A stretch of DNA of 64,000 nucleotides, taken from the NCBI RefSeq assembly GCF_005877005.1, contig NZ_SSNH01000003.1:1-64000 (forward strand), in the 5' to 3' direction. The notes beneath the pieces were generated by a model, which worked only from the letters and a program-made list of their open reading frames with translations, searched no databases and was not told the DNA's origin. The position numbers and the translations under genes are program-made. This document shows positions 42,051 to 51,043 of this stretch, one piece after another. Numbering within the stretch: position 1 is the first letter of the stretch; each line of letters starts with the position of its first letter. Source of the DNA: Sinomonas susongensis (GTDB lineage Bacteria; Actinomycetota; Actinomycetes; Actinomycetales; Micrococcaceae).

Positions 42051-45000
42051 TCAGCCCTCGCACAGGCCGATGAAGGCTCCCAGCTCTTCGAGCGTTGCCG
42101 GCTTCGAGGGCAGATAGGCCGTCAGGCGCTGCGAGCGGACGACGACGGCGCGCCACATCGCTCGCGAGACCGCCACGTTGATCCGGTTCCTGTTGAGGAG
42201 GAACTCCATCCCGCGCGGAGCTTCGGACGGATCGGAAGATGCCATCGAGACGATCGCGACGACGGCTTCCTGCCCCTGGAACCGGTCCACTGTGCCGACC
42301 CGCGTTTCGCCGAGCCGTGACGCATCGAGGGCCGAGCGGATGAGGTTGACCTGGGCGTTGTACGGCGCCACGACAATGATGTCCTCGGGAACGAGCGCGC
42401 GCGTGGCGTGCCCGTCGTGCCACGTGAGGCCGAGGTGCTTCCGGACCTGTCTCACGACTTCGGCAGCCTCCTCGCTGGAGGCCGTCGCGTTCCCGGCATG
42501 CTCCACGAACACGGTTTCGACGCCCGCTGCGGCACCTTCGAGGGAGCGCCCGTGCGCCGGCGGTGCCGACGTGAGGCGATCCGCGTACGAAAGGCGTGAG
42601 ATCTTCTCGCACAGCGCGGGCGACATGCGCCACGACTGGGGGAGGAAGTAGCCGAAGTCTTCGGGGAGGACCGCTTCACTGTCGGCGAGCCAGCCGAGCG
42701 CTGACTTGTCGACCGGTTCCGGATGCTGCCCCTGGCTCACCTGGGGGAGCTGCTGCGGGTCGCCGAGGAGGAGCAGTCGGGACGCGGCTCGGCTTACGGC
42801 AATCGTGTTCGCGAGCGAGAACTGGCCTGCCTCGTCGACGACGAGGAGGTCGAGCGAACCGGCCGGGACCGATGAGCCGGTCATGGTCCACGCGGTCCCG
42901 CCGACGAGGCATCCACCGGGGACACCGAGGAGCGTGGAGACGTCCTTGTCTCCCACAAGACTCCAGGGGACCTGGGCCTCCGAGGCCGCGCCGTCTTTGA
43001 GCTTCTTCGCCACGCGGTCCGCGGGGACTCCTGCCTCGATCGACCTGCACAGCACGTTTTCGACCACAGCATGAGAGTTGCCGACGACGCCGACCTTCCA
43101 GCCGGACGCGACGAGACGCTCGATGACCCGGCTCGCCACGAAGGTCTTCCCGCTTCCGGGAGGACCTTGGACGGCGAGGTAGGACCGGTCGAGCAGCCGG
43201 ACTGCCGCCTCGATCACCGCAGGCAGCTCCGAAGCGTCCCGGGCCGCCGGAAGGGGAACCCCACCGCGGGTCCTCGGCGAAATCCGCCGGAGGAGGTCGA
43301 CGGAGGGCTGCTCGAGCATCTCGGGGAGCGCCTCGGCGGCCCGGACCGCGAGCTCCCGCTGGGCAGCCTCGATGCTCTTCGAATCGGGTGGCGGGTCCTC
43401 CGTGAGCGCGACCGGGAGCTGGTCGTAGGGCTCCATGCCCTTGCGGGTCTTCTCGAAGACGTCCAGAACGTCATCTACTCCGTCGGAGCCCACGGAGAGG
43501 AGCACCGTCCCTGGGATGCCGTTCCGGCCGAGGCCTTGGGCGTCCGTGGGCTGGAGCGGAGCAGGAAGCGGCTGGGCGAACTCCCGAAACCACTTTCGGC
43601 TCGTGCGGAAGTCCGACCCGGGTGCGATCTGCCCCTTGAGCCTCACGGTGCGCGCCCACGTCTGCTTGTCCGGCTTCCAGTCCTCCAGGACCTCGGCCTC
43701 GCGCACAAGGAACGCGTCGCGGACCGCCTCGAGCTCGGCGAGCGGGCGCTCGAGCCGGTCGAAGTGGGCCCACCAGTACGACTTGCGTTCCCTCGGGTAG
43801 TAGCGGACTGCGGCGGCGAGCAGCGCGATGGCCGTGTCGTTCGCGCGCTCGTGGCCATCTCGCGTTCCTGCCTCGGTGCCGTCGCTTCCACGGCGTTCGA
43901 GGTACTCGAGCAGCGGCCTCTCCGCGGGTTCGGGCTCGACGACGATGGCCGGTTCCGACACTTCCCGCGAGAGGGCTGGCGCGCCGGGCCGCAGCGCCGC
44001 GAGCCCACGAAGCCAGCGATCGAGCCGCAGTGTGGAGAAGCAGTCGTCCTCGTTGTAGTCGAGGATGAGGTCCAAGAGGCGCTTGGCCTCGACCTCGTCA
44101 CCGTCGGCCCGTGCAGTGCAGAAGGCCGCGTACATCTCGACGGATCCGGCCGCGCTCTGGAGCTCGGAGGTCCGGAGGTCATCGCCCATGTAGAGCGGTT
44201 CGAGCTTCTTGATGGAGTATGAGCGCTCCGAGATGCGGATGCTGTGTCTGACCGTCTCGTAGAGGTCCACGAGCAGCCCCTCGCGCAGCCACGTGTCGAT
44301 CACGTCCTCGGCGGCGGCGTGCCGTTGGGAGAGACGTCGCAGCGCGGTCTTCTCGTAGGCCGCGTAGTGGTAGACGTGCATCCGAGGGTGGCGGGCCCGC
44401 CGGTATTCGATGTAGTCGACGAACGCGAGGAATGCGGCCTTCTCCTCGCCCAGCGTGTGGGCGAGGAACGGGCGGAAGCGGGGTTCGCCGTCGTCCGCTG
44501 ACGGCTCGAGGACGCCGAAGAGGTACTCGATACCCCAGAGGCCCGTCGCGGCGTCCTGCCACAGCGGGTCGCCCTCGAAGTCGAAGTACACATCGCCCGG
44601 ATCCGAGGGCGGAAGCGCGCCGATGGTGTGCTGCGGCAGGACCTTGAACCGGACTTCGTGGGCGGGCTCGTCGCCGTGGGCGGGGGCGAGAGCTCCGCCG
44701 TCGCCCGATTCGAGCCCCGTCTGGAAGCGAGCCTGATCGCGGAGGCGCGCGAGAGTTGCGTCGTCGTGGGGTTCGGGGACGGCAGCAAGATCCTCGATGG
44801 TCCGGATCCCTGCCTCGCGCAGCTTCTTCCGGCGCGCGAGGTTCATGCCCGCGACGAGCAGCACGTCCCGATGTTCGGCGACCTGGACCGAGCAGTAGTC
44901 GCAGCGGCCACAGGCTGCGACGTCTGGCATGTCCCACAGCGCAGGCTGGCCCAGCGCGAGGTGCCCGGCGACGAGGTCGGCGACCCTTCGCCGTCGTTCG

Positions 45001-45590
45001 CGATAGGCCGGAAGCAGGTCGGGCAGGCTGAATGACGCCTCCTCGCGCGTGCCGAGGATGAGCGTCACCTCGTCCGACGGCGGGAAGCCGGCTTTGGCGA
45101 GCTGCTCGCCGTAGGCAGCGAGCTGGAGGAGCGCCTCGACTTTCGCGTGGCGGGCGAGCTTTGTGTCGAACACCTGATAGTGGCCGTCCGCCTGCCGGAT
45201 GAGGAAGTCGGACCGCCCGTGGAAGCGCCCGTCGAAGAAGGCGGCCTGGTAGACGACGTCCGCGCCTGCCCTGAGGGCCTCGAGCGACTCCGCCTGCTTG
45301 GCCTCGAGCACCTCGCGTTCCATGGTCTCGGCCGGCACGATCTCGGCCACTCCTGCCCTGCGGCCCGGGGACCACATCCCGTAGCGGCGCTTGAACTCGT
45401 CGAGGATCGAGAGCTCGTAACGATCGCCGAGGAGGGCAGCCCGCTCCCGCATCGGATCGCTCACGACGAGCTGCGGCACGCGGCCCAGCTTCTCGTCGAG
45501 CTGCCGGAGCAGCGCGAATTCGCACTTGGCCGCCGTCACAATGTCCGAGGCGGACAGCACCGGCTCGGTCTGGCCCCCGAGAAAGAACAT
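42051..45590 (-). CDS. TM0106-type RecB nuclease, RNase-H-like domain and SF1 helicase
   Basis: 1179 residues from ATG 45590 (AAGGAGTCCC upstream). The RecB/Cas4-like PD-(D/E)xK nuclease at about 20-230 has GRSDFLI, VFDTKLARH and LLQLAAYGE. One early Cys (AKCEFALL) plus CGRCDYC near 222-228 give a four-Cys iron-sulfur pattern. Next is a DEDD/RNase-H_2-like domain (VYFDFEGDPLW near 335, HVYHYAAYEKTAL near 405). The C-terminal DNA2/NAM7 SF1 helicase has GPPGSGKTF near 808, VVDEAGQFSL near 913, LLLGDPQQLPQV and VGTVDRFQGQEA. Similar fusions are annotated TM0106 family; repair or defence is plausible. McrBC genes are 2-5 kb away. Confidence 0.85.
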   Translation of the reverse strand: MFFLGGQTEPVLSASDIVTAAKCEFALLRQLDEKLGRVPQLVVSDPMRERAALLGDRYELSILDEFKRRYGMWSPGRRAGVAEIVPAETMEREVLEAKQAESLEALRAGADVVYQAAFFDGRFHGRSDFLIRQADGHYQVFDTKLARHAKVEALLQLAAYGEQLAKAGFPPSDEVTLILGTREEASFSLPDLLPAYRERRRRVADLVAGHLALGQPALWDMPDVAACGRCDYCSVQVAEHRDVLLVAGMNLARRKKLREAGIRTIEDLAAVPEPHDDATLARLRDQARFQTGLESGDGGALAPAHGDEPAHEVRFKVLPQHTIGALPPSDPGDVYFDFEGDPLWQDAATGLWGIEYLFGVLEPSADDGEPRFRPFLAHTLGEEKAAFLAFVDYIEYRRARHPRMHVYHYAAYEKTALRRLSQRHAAAEDVIDTWLREGLLVDLYETVRHSIRISERSYSIKKLEPLYMGDDLRTSELQSAAGSVEMYAAFCTARADGDEVEAKRLLDLILDYNEDDCFSTLRLDRWLRGLAALRPGAPALSREVSEPAIVVEPEPAERPLLEYLERRGSDGTEAGTRDGHERANDTAIALLAAAVRYYPRERKSYWWAHFDRLERPLAELEAVRDAFLVREAEVLEDWKPDKQTWARTVRLKGQIAPGSDFRTSRKWFREFAQPLPAPLQPTDAQGLGRNGIPGTVLLSVGSDGVDDVLDVFEKTRKGMEPYDQLPVALTEDPPPDSKSIEAAQRELAVRAAEALPEMLEQPSVDLLRRISPRTRGGVPLPAARDASELPAVIEAAVRLLDRSYLAVQGPPGSGKTFVASRVIERLVASGWKVGVVGNSHAVVENVLCRSIEAGVPADRVAKKLKDGAASEAQVPWSLVGDKDVSTLLGVPGGCLVGGTAWTMTGSSVPAGSLDLLVVDEAGQFSLANTIAVSRAASRLLLLGDPQQLPQVSQGQHPEPVDKSALGWLADSEAVLPEDFGYFLPQSWRMSPALCEKISRLSYADRLTSAPPAHGRSLEGAAAGVETVFVEHAGNATASSEEAAEVVRQVRKHLGLTWHDGHATRALVPEDIIVVAPYNAQVNLIRSALDASRLGETRVGTVDRFQGQEAVVAIVSMASSDPSEAPRGMEFLLNRNRINVAVSRAMWRAVVVRSQRLTAYLPSKPATLEELGAFIGLCEG

Positions 45591-45829
45591 GGGACTCCTT
45601 CCACTCCCTCGTATCCATGAGATCACTCGGGTCAGACATTTTTGGCCGTGCCGCCTGCGGCAAACCGTAGTCTGCAATTAAGATGCTGGATACCCAGAGC
45701 ATCCACTCTGGGACGGCTGGCCTGTGACGGCACAAGGGTGCGTCACAGTCAGTCACCTTGTCTCGAACCAGCTGGTAACCCGAAAGCATGGGGAGGCAAG
45801 GTGTGATCCACGCAATGAGAGGGGATGGG

Positions 45830-46690
45830 ATGGCGAAGAACGCCTCCGAGAAGCTGGATGCTCGACTCAAGGCGGTGCTCGACGGGCTGGCCGAGGCCCG
45901 ATGGGCGGGGGAGAACCCGAACGCCGGAACCGTCCTCGCCCAGGCCGTCGAGCTCGTGCCGTTCGATGAGAACGAGTCGACGCTCCTGTCCGGCGGGATT
46001 CCGCGGGGCCACAAGGCGCTCACGACGGCCACGGCCAAGCTCGTGAAGGCGGGCTGGATGGTCAAGGGGCGCTCGGGCTGGTCGATCACGGACGAGGGGC
46101 TCCGCGCACTCGTGGCGTTTCCGACCGTCGACACGCTTGCCCAGGCGCTCGCCGAGGGGACCCCGATTCCTGCGGGGGTAGCGGTGCCCGCAGAGTCGCC
46201 GGTCAAGAAGAAGGCTGGAAAGAAGCGGACGGCGGCGCAGAAGGTTGCCGAGAAGGTCGGCGAAGCCGCGGAGGTTGTCGCGGAGGCGGCCGAGGCGCTT
46301 GTCGCCGAGGAGGCTGCGGAGTCCGAGGCTGCCGAGTCGGACGTGCTGGCATTCGGCGCGCCCGAGTCGAATGGTGCTCAGGCTCCCGTCGCCCAGCCCC
46401 ATTCAGTGGCAATCGCAGGTGATTTCGGCGCTGCCCTGGGTGCGGAGGCCGACTGGGAGCCGAGCCTCGACGCGGTCCAGATGGGCCTCGACCCGAAAAC
46501 GTCCCTGTGGCGCCGGACGGTCGAGCTTCCGCCCGGAACCTACACGTTCAAGATCGCCATCAACCGTTCGTGGGACGAGAACTACGGCGCGTTCGGCTTC
46601 CCGAATGGTGCGAACCACGAGCTCAAGCACGACGGCGGCCCCGTCACCATCGAGTACAACCACCAGACCAAGGACGTTGCCTTCTCCTGA
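45830..46690 (+). CDS. Winged-helix protein with pullulanase-X25-like C-terminal domain
   Basis: 286 residues from ATG 45830 (GAGAGGGGATGG upstream). Residues 1-110 look like a winged helix: TLLSGGIPRGHKALTTATAK, LVKAGWMVKGRSGWSITDEG. Residues 125-180 are a Lys/Ala/Glu-rich tract (KKKAGKKRTAAQKVAEKVGE), possibly DNA-binding or helical. Residues 198-286 resemble the X25 immunoglobulin-like module of amylopullulanases: VAIAGDFGAALGAEADWEPS, LPPGTYTFKIAINRSWDENY. The protein has no signal peptide, so the carbohydrate-module-like domain is cytosolic. Function unknown. It lies between the nuclease-helicase and the exported HNH nuclease. Confidence 0.75.
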   Translation: MAKNASEKLDARLKAVLDGLAEARWAGENPNAGTVLAQAVELVPFDENESTLLSGGIPRGHKALTTATAKLVKAGWMVKGRSGWSITDEGLRALVAFPTVDTLAQALAEGTPIPAGVAVPAESPVKKKAGKKRTAAQKVAEKVGEAAEVVAEAAEALVAEEAAESEAAESDVLAFGAPESNGAQAPVAQPHSVAIAGDFGAALGAEADWEPSLDAVQMGLDPKTSLWRRTVELPPGTYTFKIAINRSWDENYGAFGFPNGANHELKHDGGPVTIEYNHQTKDVAFS

Positions 46691-46704
46691 CCTCTACGGG
46701 CCTC

Positions 46705-46758
46705 GACTGCCCGGCGGCTGTCATCCGGAGCGATCAGGAGGACAGCCGCCGGGCAGTC
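46705..46758 (+). terminator. 18-bp hairpin terminator
   Basis: Arms gactgcccggcggctgtc (46705-46722) and its perfect complement (46741-46758) enclose an 18-nt loop and are followed by GTTTCC. Begins 14 bp after the X25-like gene. Confidence 0.75.
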
Positions 46759-46864
46759 GTTTCCTGTGGCACTGCGGTTATCCACATAGCCGATCCAGGA
46801 CGGCGGCTGCTGGCTCCGGCCGGTTAGGGTCAGAGCGTCGCACCATTCGTCCTATGGGGGAGCC

Positions 46865-47608
46865 ATGTTGCCGCGCGCGCCTCGCGCTGCCCGCCGTCGC
46901 GGGAAGCTGCATCGATCTGTCTCGATCGTCGTCGTCGGTGCCGCCACCGTGCTCGCGGCGTGGCTCGCAGGGATCATCGATCCGCCTGGGCTTGCCTCGC
47001 CGGCCCCATGGGCGTCCTCCCAGATCGGGAGCGTCCCTGCGGAGCGGCTCGTCGCCGCGAGGGCCGCGCTCGGACGGATAGGTGTCGAAGGGCGTGCGCC
47101 CAAGACGGGATACACGCGGGAACGCTTCGGCGAGGCCTGGGACGACGTCGACCGGAACGGCTGCGACACGAGGAACGACGTCTTGGCCCGCGACCTCCGC
47201 GACGTCGTCTTCGCGAGGGGCTCGGCGCGGTGCGTCGTCTCTTCCGGCACGCTCGACGATCCGTACACGGCAAAGCGCATCAGCTTCGCCCGGGGGGAGC
47301 GCTCGGCCGTTGTCCAGATCGATCACGTCGTGCCGCTCTCGGATGCGTGGCAGAAGGGCGCCCAGCGCTGGTCGGCGGAGAGACGGCGCGCCTTTGCGAA
47401 CGATCCGGCCAACCTCCTCGCGGTGGACGGCCCCGCCAATCAGGAGAAGGGCGACGGCGATCTCGCGACATGGCTCCCACCCCAGCGCGCCTACCGCTGC
47501 GAATACGCCGTTCGGGTCGTGGAGGTCAAGGCCGAGTACGGGCTCTGGATGACGGACGCCGAGCACCGCAGGGCGGCCGATCTGCTCGGCCAGTGCAAGG
47601 CGGCCTGA
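46865..47608 (+). CDS. Exported HNH-type nuclease (DUF1524-like)
   Basis: 247 residues. The N-terminus is an Arg-rich start followed by a hydrophobic helix (SVSIVVVGAATVLAAWLAG, 18-36), a signal peptide or anchor, so the protein acts at or outside the membrane. The catalytic region VVQIDHVVPLSDAWQKGAQ near 154-172, with DHV...N (NDPANLLAVDG near 186), matches HNH/DUF1524 nucleases. Conserved KTGYTRERFG near 80 and the Asp/Asn pair GCDTRNDVLARD near 100 are typical of secreted actinobacterial members. It could degrade extracellular DNA. Ends 10 bp before the convergent mcrC gene. Confidence 0.85.
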   Translation: MLPRAPRAARRRGKLHRSVSIVVVGAATVLAAWLAGIIDPPGLASPAPWASSQIGSVPAERLVAARAALGRIGVEGRAPKTGYTRERFGEAWDDVDRNGCDTRNDVLARDLRDVVFARGSARCVVSSGTLDDPYTAKRISFARGERSAVVQIDHVVPLSDAWQKGAQRWSAERRRAFANDPANLLAVDGPANQEKGDGDLATWLPPQRAYRCEYAVRVVEVKAEYGLWMTDAEHRRAADLLGQCKAA

Positions 47609-47617
47609 GGGATGGAG

Positions 47618-48745
47618 TTAGCCGAGGTAGGGCTTGACCGCTGCGATGAGCTGGTCGCGGACCTCGACGGAGGAGAGCGAGAGGTCCACGGTCGCTGCTC
47701 CCAGACGGTGGCCGGCCGTCACGAACGACTCCGCGAGGGAGCAGCCGACTGCCGGATAGAGCAGAAGCCCACCGGCGGACGTAGCGAGCCGGTCGCGGGA
47801 GGCCTCCTGGGCCCGAACGCACGTGTACAGCTCGAAGAGGTGGCCGCTGCGCAGCGTCTCCTTCGCAAGGAGCCCGGCCGTGAGCGCGGGAGCGAACTTT
47901 GTGTCGAGGATGAGCCGTCGTCCCCGGATGGTGTCGTCGATCCAGACGTCCGTGACCAGGTGCGGGAGGACCGCGGCGAGGCCCATTGTGGCCTCGCTCG
48001 CCTTCCAGTCGACCTTCCTGCCCCGCTGGACCGTCCAGCCGCGACTGGTTCCATGGGCGATGTAGAAGCCGCCGACGGCGCGTTCGAACAGATGGCGGAA
48101 CTGCCGCTCCGACAGGTCTCCGCGCCCGTGGCCCGGAGTCATGTAGCCCGATGGCAGGGCGAGCTCGAGGGCGAGCTTCGCGGCGAGCAGTACCGACCGG
48201 TCGCGGGCGTCGTTGCGGGTGATCCGGATGTGGGCGTTGCGGTCGCCTGCACGCCGGTCGAGGAGGCCTACGCCGAGGCCTCCGAGGCGCCGGGACTGGG
48301 CCTTGCAGCGACGGGAGAGCTCTTCGTCCGGGCACAGCGGCGCGACCGATTCGAGGGCAGTCCGGATCATCCGGTTGCGAGGGGTGTCGGCCGTGAGCTC
48401 GTCGAACCTGCACGCCACGAGCCCCCGGGACAGCAGCTGATGGGATTCGGTGCGCAGGGTGTCGATTCCGCCACGCACCCGGCTGAGGTCGCGGGCGGTG
48501 CGAGCGAACGACGGCGTGAGCGGTCGCCTCAGGCGGTCCTCGGTGCTCGCCACGAGGAGCTCGGCGAGCAGCTCGGGCAGCTTCTCGGGGTAGTCCTCGA
48601 TCCCGTCGAACGCCTCGGGGCCCGACTGGTAGAGCTCAGACGCATAGAGCAGGAGGAGCCAGACATTCCGGATGGGGATTTCCGCTCCGTCGACGGCGAC
48701 GAGACCGGGACCGTCCGGCGTCGTCCTCCAGCCAGAGCTCGTCAC
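47618..48745 (-). CDS. mcrC: McrC-like nuclease subunit of a Type IV restriction system
   Basis: 375 residues from GTG 48745 in a GTGA overlap with mcrB. McrC family: IPIRNVWLLLLYASELY near 24-40, FRHLFERAVGGFYIAHGTS near 215-233 and the PD-(D/E)xK core VTDVWID...LILDTKF near 263-281. McrC stimulates McrB NTPase and cuts DNA, usually modified DNA of phage. Length and domain order are normal. The C-terminus is HTH-free. The overlap with McrB shows the pair is one functional unit. Confidence 0.85.
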   Translation of the reverse strand: MTSSGWRTTPDGPGLVAVDGAEIPIRNVWLLLLYASELYQSGPEAFDGIEDYPEKLPELLAELLVASTEDRLRRPLTPSFARTARDLSRVRGGIDTLRTESHQLLSRGLVACRFDELTADTPRNRMIRTALESVAPLCPDEELSRRCKAQSRRLGGLGVGLLDRRAGDRNAHIRITRNDARDRSVLLAAKLALELALPSGYMTPGHGRGDLSERQFRHLFERAVGGFYIAHGTSRGWTVQRGRKVDWKASEATMGLAAVLPHLVTDVWIDDTIRGRRLILDTKFAPALTAGLLAKETLRSGHLFELYTCVRAQEASRDRLATSAGGLLLYPAVGCSLAESFVTAGHRLGAATVDLSLSSVEVRDQLIAAVKPYLG

Positions 48746-50928
48746 ACGAGCCCTTCCGTGAGGGCCTCGGTGGCCGCCGCAGCCTTTGCTGGGTCGTCGA
48801 ACCAGTACTCCTCGAGCGTTGGGACGATCTCGGTGTCCACGACGCCCCGGAACCAGTCCGGGAACGAGGTCACTCGCTCCTCGGCGGGCGGGGTCACGAA
48901 GCTGTGGCCGAGGCGGAACTCCCCGCCCAGGGCCGGATCCTCGGCGATCCGCTCATTGAGCGCCTGGAACCGGGTGCGGACCAGTTCGAGATGCTCGGGA
49001 GGCACGTTGTGACGATTCGACATCCACGCCTGCCATGCATCGTTGACGTTCGGCTCAAGCGAGACGAAGGCGAAGCGACGGCGGAACGCAAGGTCCATGA
49101 TGGCGAGCGAACGGTCCGCGAGGTTCATCGTGCCGATGATGTACAGGTTGCTCGGCACGTGCACCGACTCGGAACCCGAGCGCGGATACGCAAGCTGCAG
49201 CGATTCGCGGGGCGAGCGTTTGCCCGCCTCGATGAGAGTCAGGAGCTCGCCGAAGACCTGCACGGGGTTCCCGCGGTTGATCTCCTCGATGAGCATCACA
49301 TGAGGTACGTCAGGGTTGGCGTTCGCGCGCTCGACCATCTCGAGGAAGGGGCCGTCCACGAGCGTCAGCTTGCCGTCCGAGCCGGGCCGCCAGCCGCGCA
49401 CAAAGTCCTCATAGCTCGAGTTCGGATGGAACTGCGTGGCGCGGAGGGCAGACTTGTTGTCCTTGGTGCCGATCAGGGCGTACGCGAGCCGCCGTGCGAG
49501 CCAGGTCTTGCCGGTGCCGGGAGGGCCTTGGAGGATGAGGTTCTTCTTGGAGCGCCAGCGCGCGAGGTAGCTGTTGAGCGCTGGCTCCGGGATGAAGCAC
49601 CCGTCGGTCACGATGTCGTGCACGGTGTAGCTCGCCTGTGGCGAGATGGGCGTGGGGTCGTCGTCCTCGACTTCGGGCGCCTCGGCCGCCTCGGCATGGG
49701 CCCCTCGGCCATCGCGCTCGAGGTACGCCGTCCACGAGAGTTCGGGGAAGGAGTGCACCGCGAACTGCGGGTCCTCGAACTTGGAGGCAAGGGTGTCGAG
49801 GAGCTGCACGTACGCGATACCGTCGGCCGCGAAGAAGTCCTGATCGAGCATGAGCTCGGTCTTGAGGTACTGCCGGGAGCGGCCGTCGAGCGGGACGAAG
49901 TTCCACGGCCTGATCCAGAAGAGGCCCATCGTGAGCTTCGTGCCGACGCGGTAGATGTCACGCGCGCGGCTGTAGGCGTCAGCGAAGCGGAGGCGCTCGT
50001 GGTCCTCGCTCGAGTCGGCGGCCGCGAGGGCGCACTCGAACACGTCCCAGAGGGTGTCGATGTCGTCCTTGTGCCGGGTGGCGGCCGTGGGGAAGAACCA
50101 CGAGTTCTGGTTGTTCAGCAGCGGGATGCCGTCGAAGCTCGTCGGTGCCGGGGTCCGCACGCCGAGGAGTTCCGCCCAGCCGGTGGCAATCTCGGTGCGC
50201 TTCTCCGGCGTCGCCCCCCGATTGAAGGTGCCCATCACTGTGAAGGGGCAGATGTCCCGAAGCGGCATGGGGTTGTCCCGGCGGTCCCGGTCGACGAGGA
50301 AGCCCAGTTCCTCGTGACGGTCCTGCATGTCCCTCAGGTGCCCGAGGAGCTCGGGGCGGCGGGTGCGGTAGGCGAGGAGCGCCGTCGCCATCTCCTCGTA
50401 GAACGCCGTCCACTCGAAGCGCTGCTCGGGCTTGGGGTCTGCATCGGCGAATCGCTTGGCCCAGGCCGGGTCGTTGCGGAACCTGTCGACGTCCTGGGGC
50501 TCCTTCCAGAACGCGAAGCGGATCAGGGCCTCGCGCATCCAGTGGCTCGGAGTGACCTTCCAGATGGTGTGGCGGCCAGTGTAGAAGTACCACTCGCGGG
50601 GCTTCTTGAGGCGTGTCCAGTCGACCTCGACGCGGCGGCCGTCTCCGGGGTTCGCGGTCACGACGCCGATCGCCTTGATGCTGAGGACTGGCACCGCGTG
50701 GCCGCGCGGGTCGAACGGCAGGCCGTCCTTGCGGACGTAGGTGGACTTGATGGCGATCTGATCGCCGACCTTCATCGACTTGACGGTCTCGAGGTAACGG
50801 TCTTCGAAGCCGTTCTCCCAGATTCCTTCGGTCACGAACCGGTCGGTCTGGTCCTGGGGGTCCCGGTCAGAGTAGTACGACCCGACGAACCAGTACTGGC
50901 CTTCGGGGACGCTCGCATCCGCCATCAT
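48742..50928 (-). CDS. mcrB: McrB-like AAA+ NTPase with EVE-like N-terminus
   Basis: 728 residues; start at ATG 50928 or the adjacent ATG 50925. Residues 8-130 resemble an EVE/PUA-type modified-base reader (QYWFVGSYY, VKSMKVGDQIAIKS). A middle domain (150-420, GTKLTMGLFWIRPWNFVPLD) is of the type that binds or recognises DNA in McrB homologues. The AAA+ motor has Walker A GPPGTGKTW near 468-476, Walker B VMLIEEINRG near 541 and the McrB signature TMNLADRS near 600. Together with McrC this is a complete Type IV, modification-dependent restriction candidate. Confidence 0.87.
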   Translation of the reverse strand: MMADASVPEGQYWFVGSYYSDRDPQDQTDRFVTEGIWENGFEDRYLETVKSMKVGDQIAIKSTYVRKDGLPFDPRGHAVPVLSIKAIGVVTANPGDGRRVEVDWTRLKKPREWYFYTGRHTIWKVTPSHWMREALIRFAFWKEPQDVDRFRNDPAWAKRFADADPKPEQRFEWTAFYEEMATALLAYRTRRPELLGHLRDMQDRHEELGFLVDRDRRDNPMPLRDICPFTVMGTFNRGATPEKRTEIATGWAELLGVRTPAPTSFDGIPLLNNQNSWFFPTAATRHKDDIDTLWDVFECALAAADSSEDHERLRFADAYSRARDIYRVGTKLTMGLFWIRPWNFVPLDGRSRQYLKTELMLDQDFFAADGIAYVQLLDTLASKFEDPQFAVHSFPELSWTAYLERDGRGAHAEAAEAPEVEDDDPTPISPQASYTVHDIVTDGCFIPEPALNSYLARWRSKKNLILQGPPGTGKTWLARRLAYALIGTKDNKSALRATQFHPNSSYEDFVRGWRPGSDGKLTLVDGPFLEMVERANANPDVPHVMLIEEINRGNPVQVFGELLTLIEAGKRSPRESLQLAYPRSGSESVHVPSNLYIIGTMNLADRSLAIMDLAFRRRFAFVSLEPNVNDAWQAWMSNRHNVPPEHLELVRTRFQALNERIAEDPALGGEFRLGHSFVTPPAEERVTSFPDWFRGVVDTEIVPTLEEYWFDDPAKAAAATEALTEGLV

Positions 50929-51043
50929 TCCTGCTCTCTGCGCGTGCTGGGGGTGGGCACCCCAGAATTAGATCACGGGAAGATGAAGTAGCGGCTAACA
51001 GGGGAGGAGTCCAGCCGGAGGGCAGATGCGGGCCACAGCAGGA

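Noticed and set aside
45722..45748. CTGTGACG...CGTCACAG inverted repeat as a CRP site
   Set aside because: The half-sites are 11 bases apart instead of the spacing CRP needs; it may still be an operator for another protein, but nothing else supports it.
48904..50991. 695-codon plus-strand ORF opposite mcrB
   Set aside because: Antisense shadow of a gene with intact AAA+ motifs.
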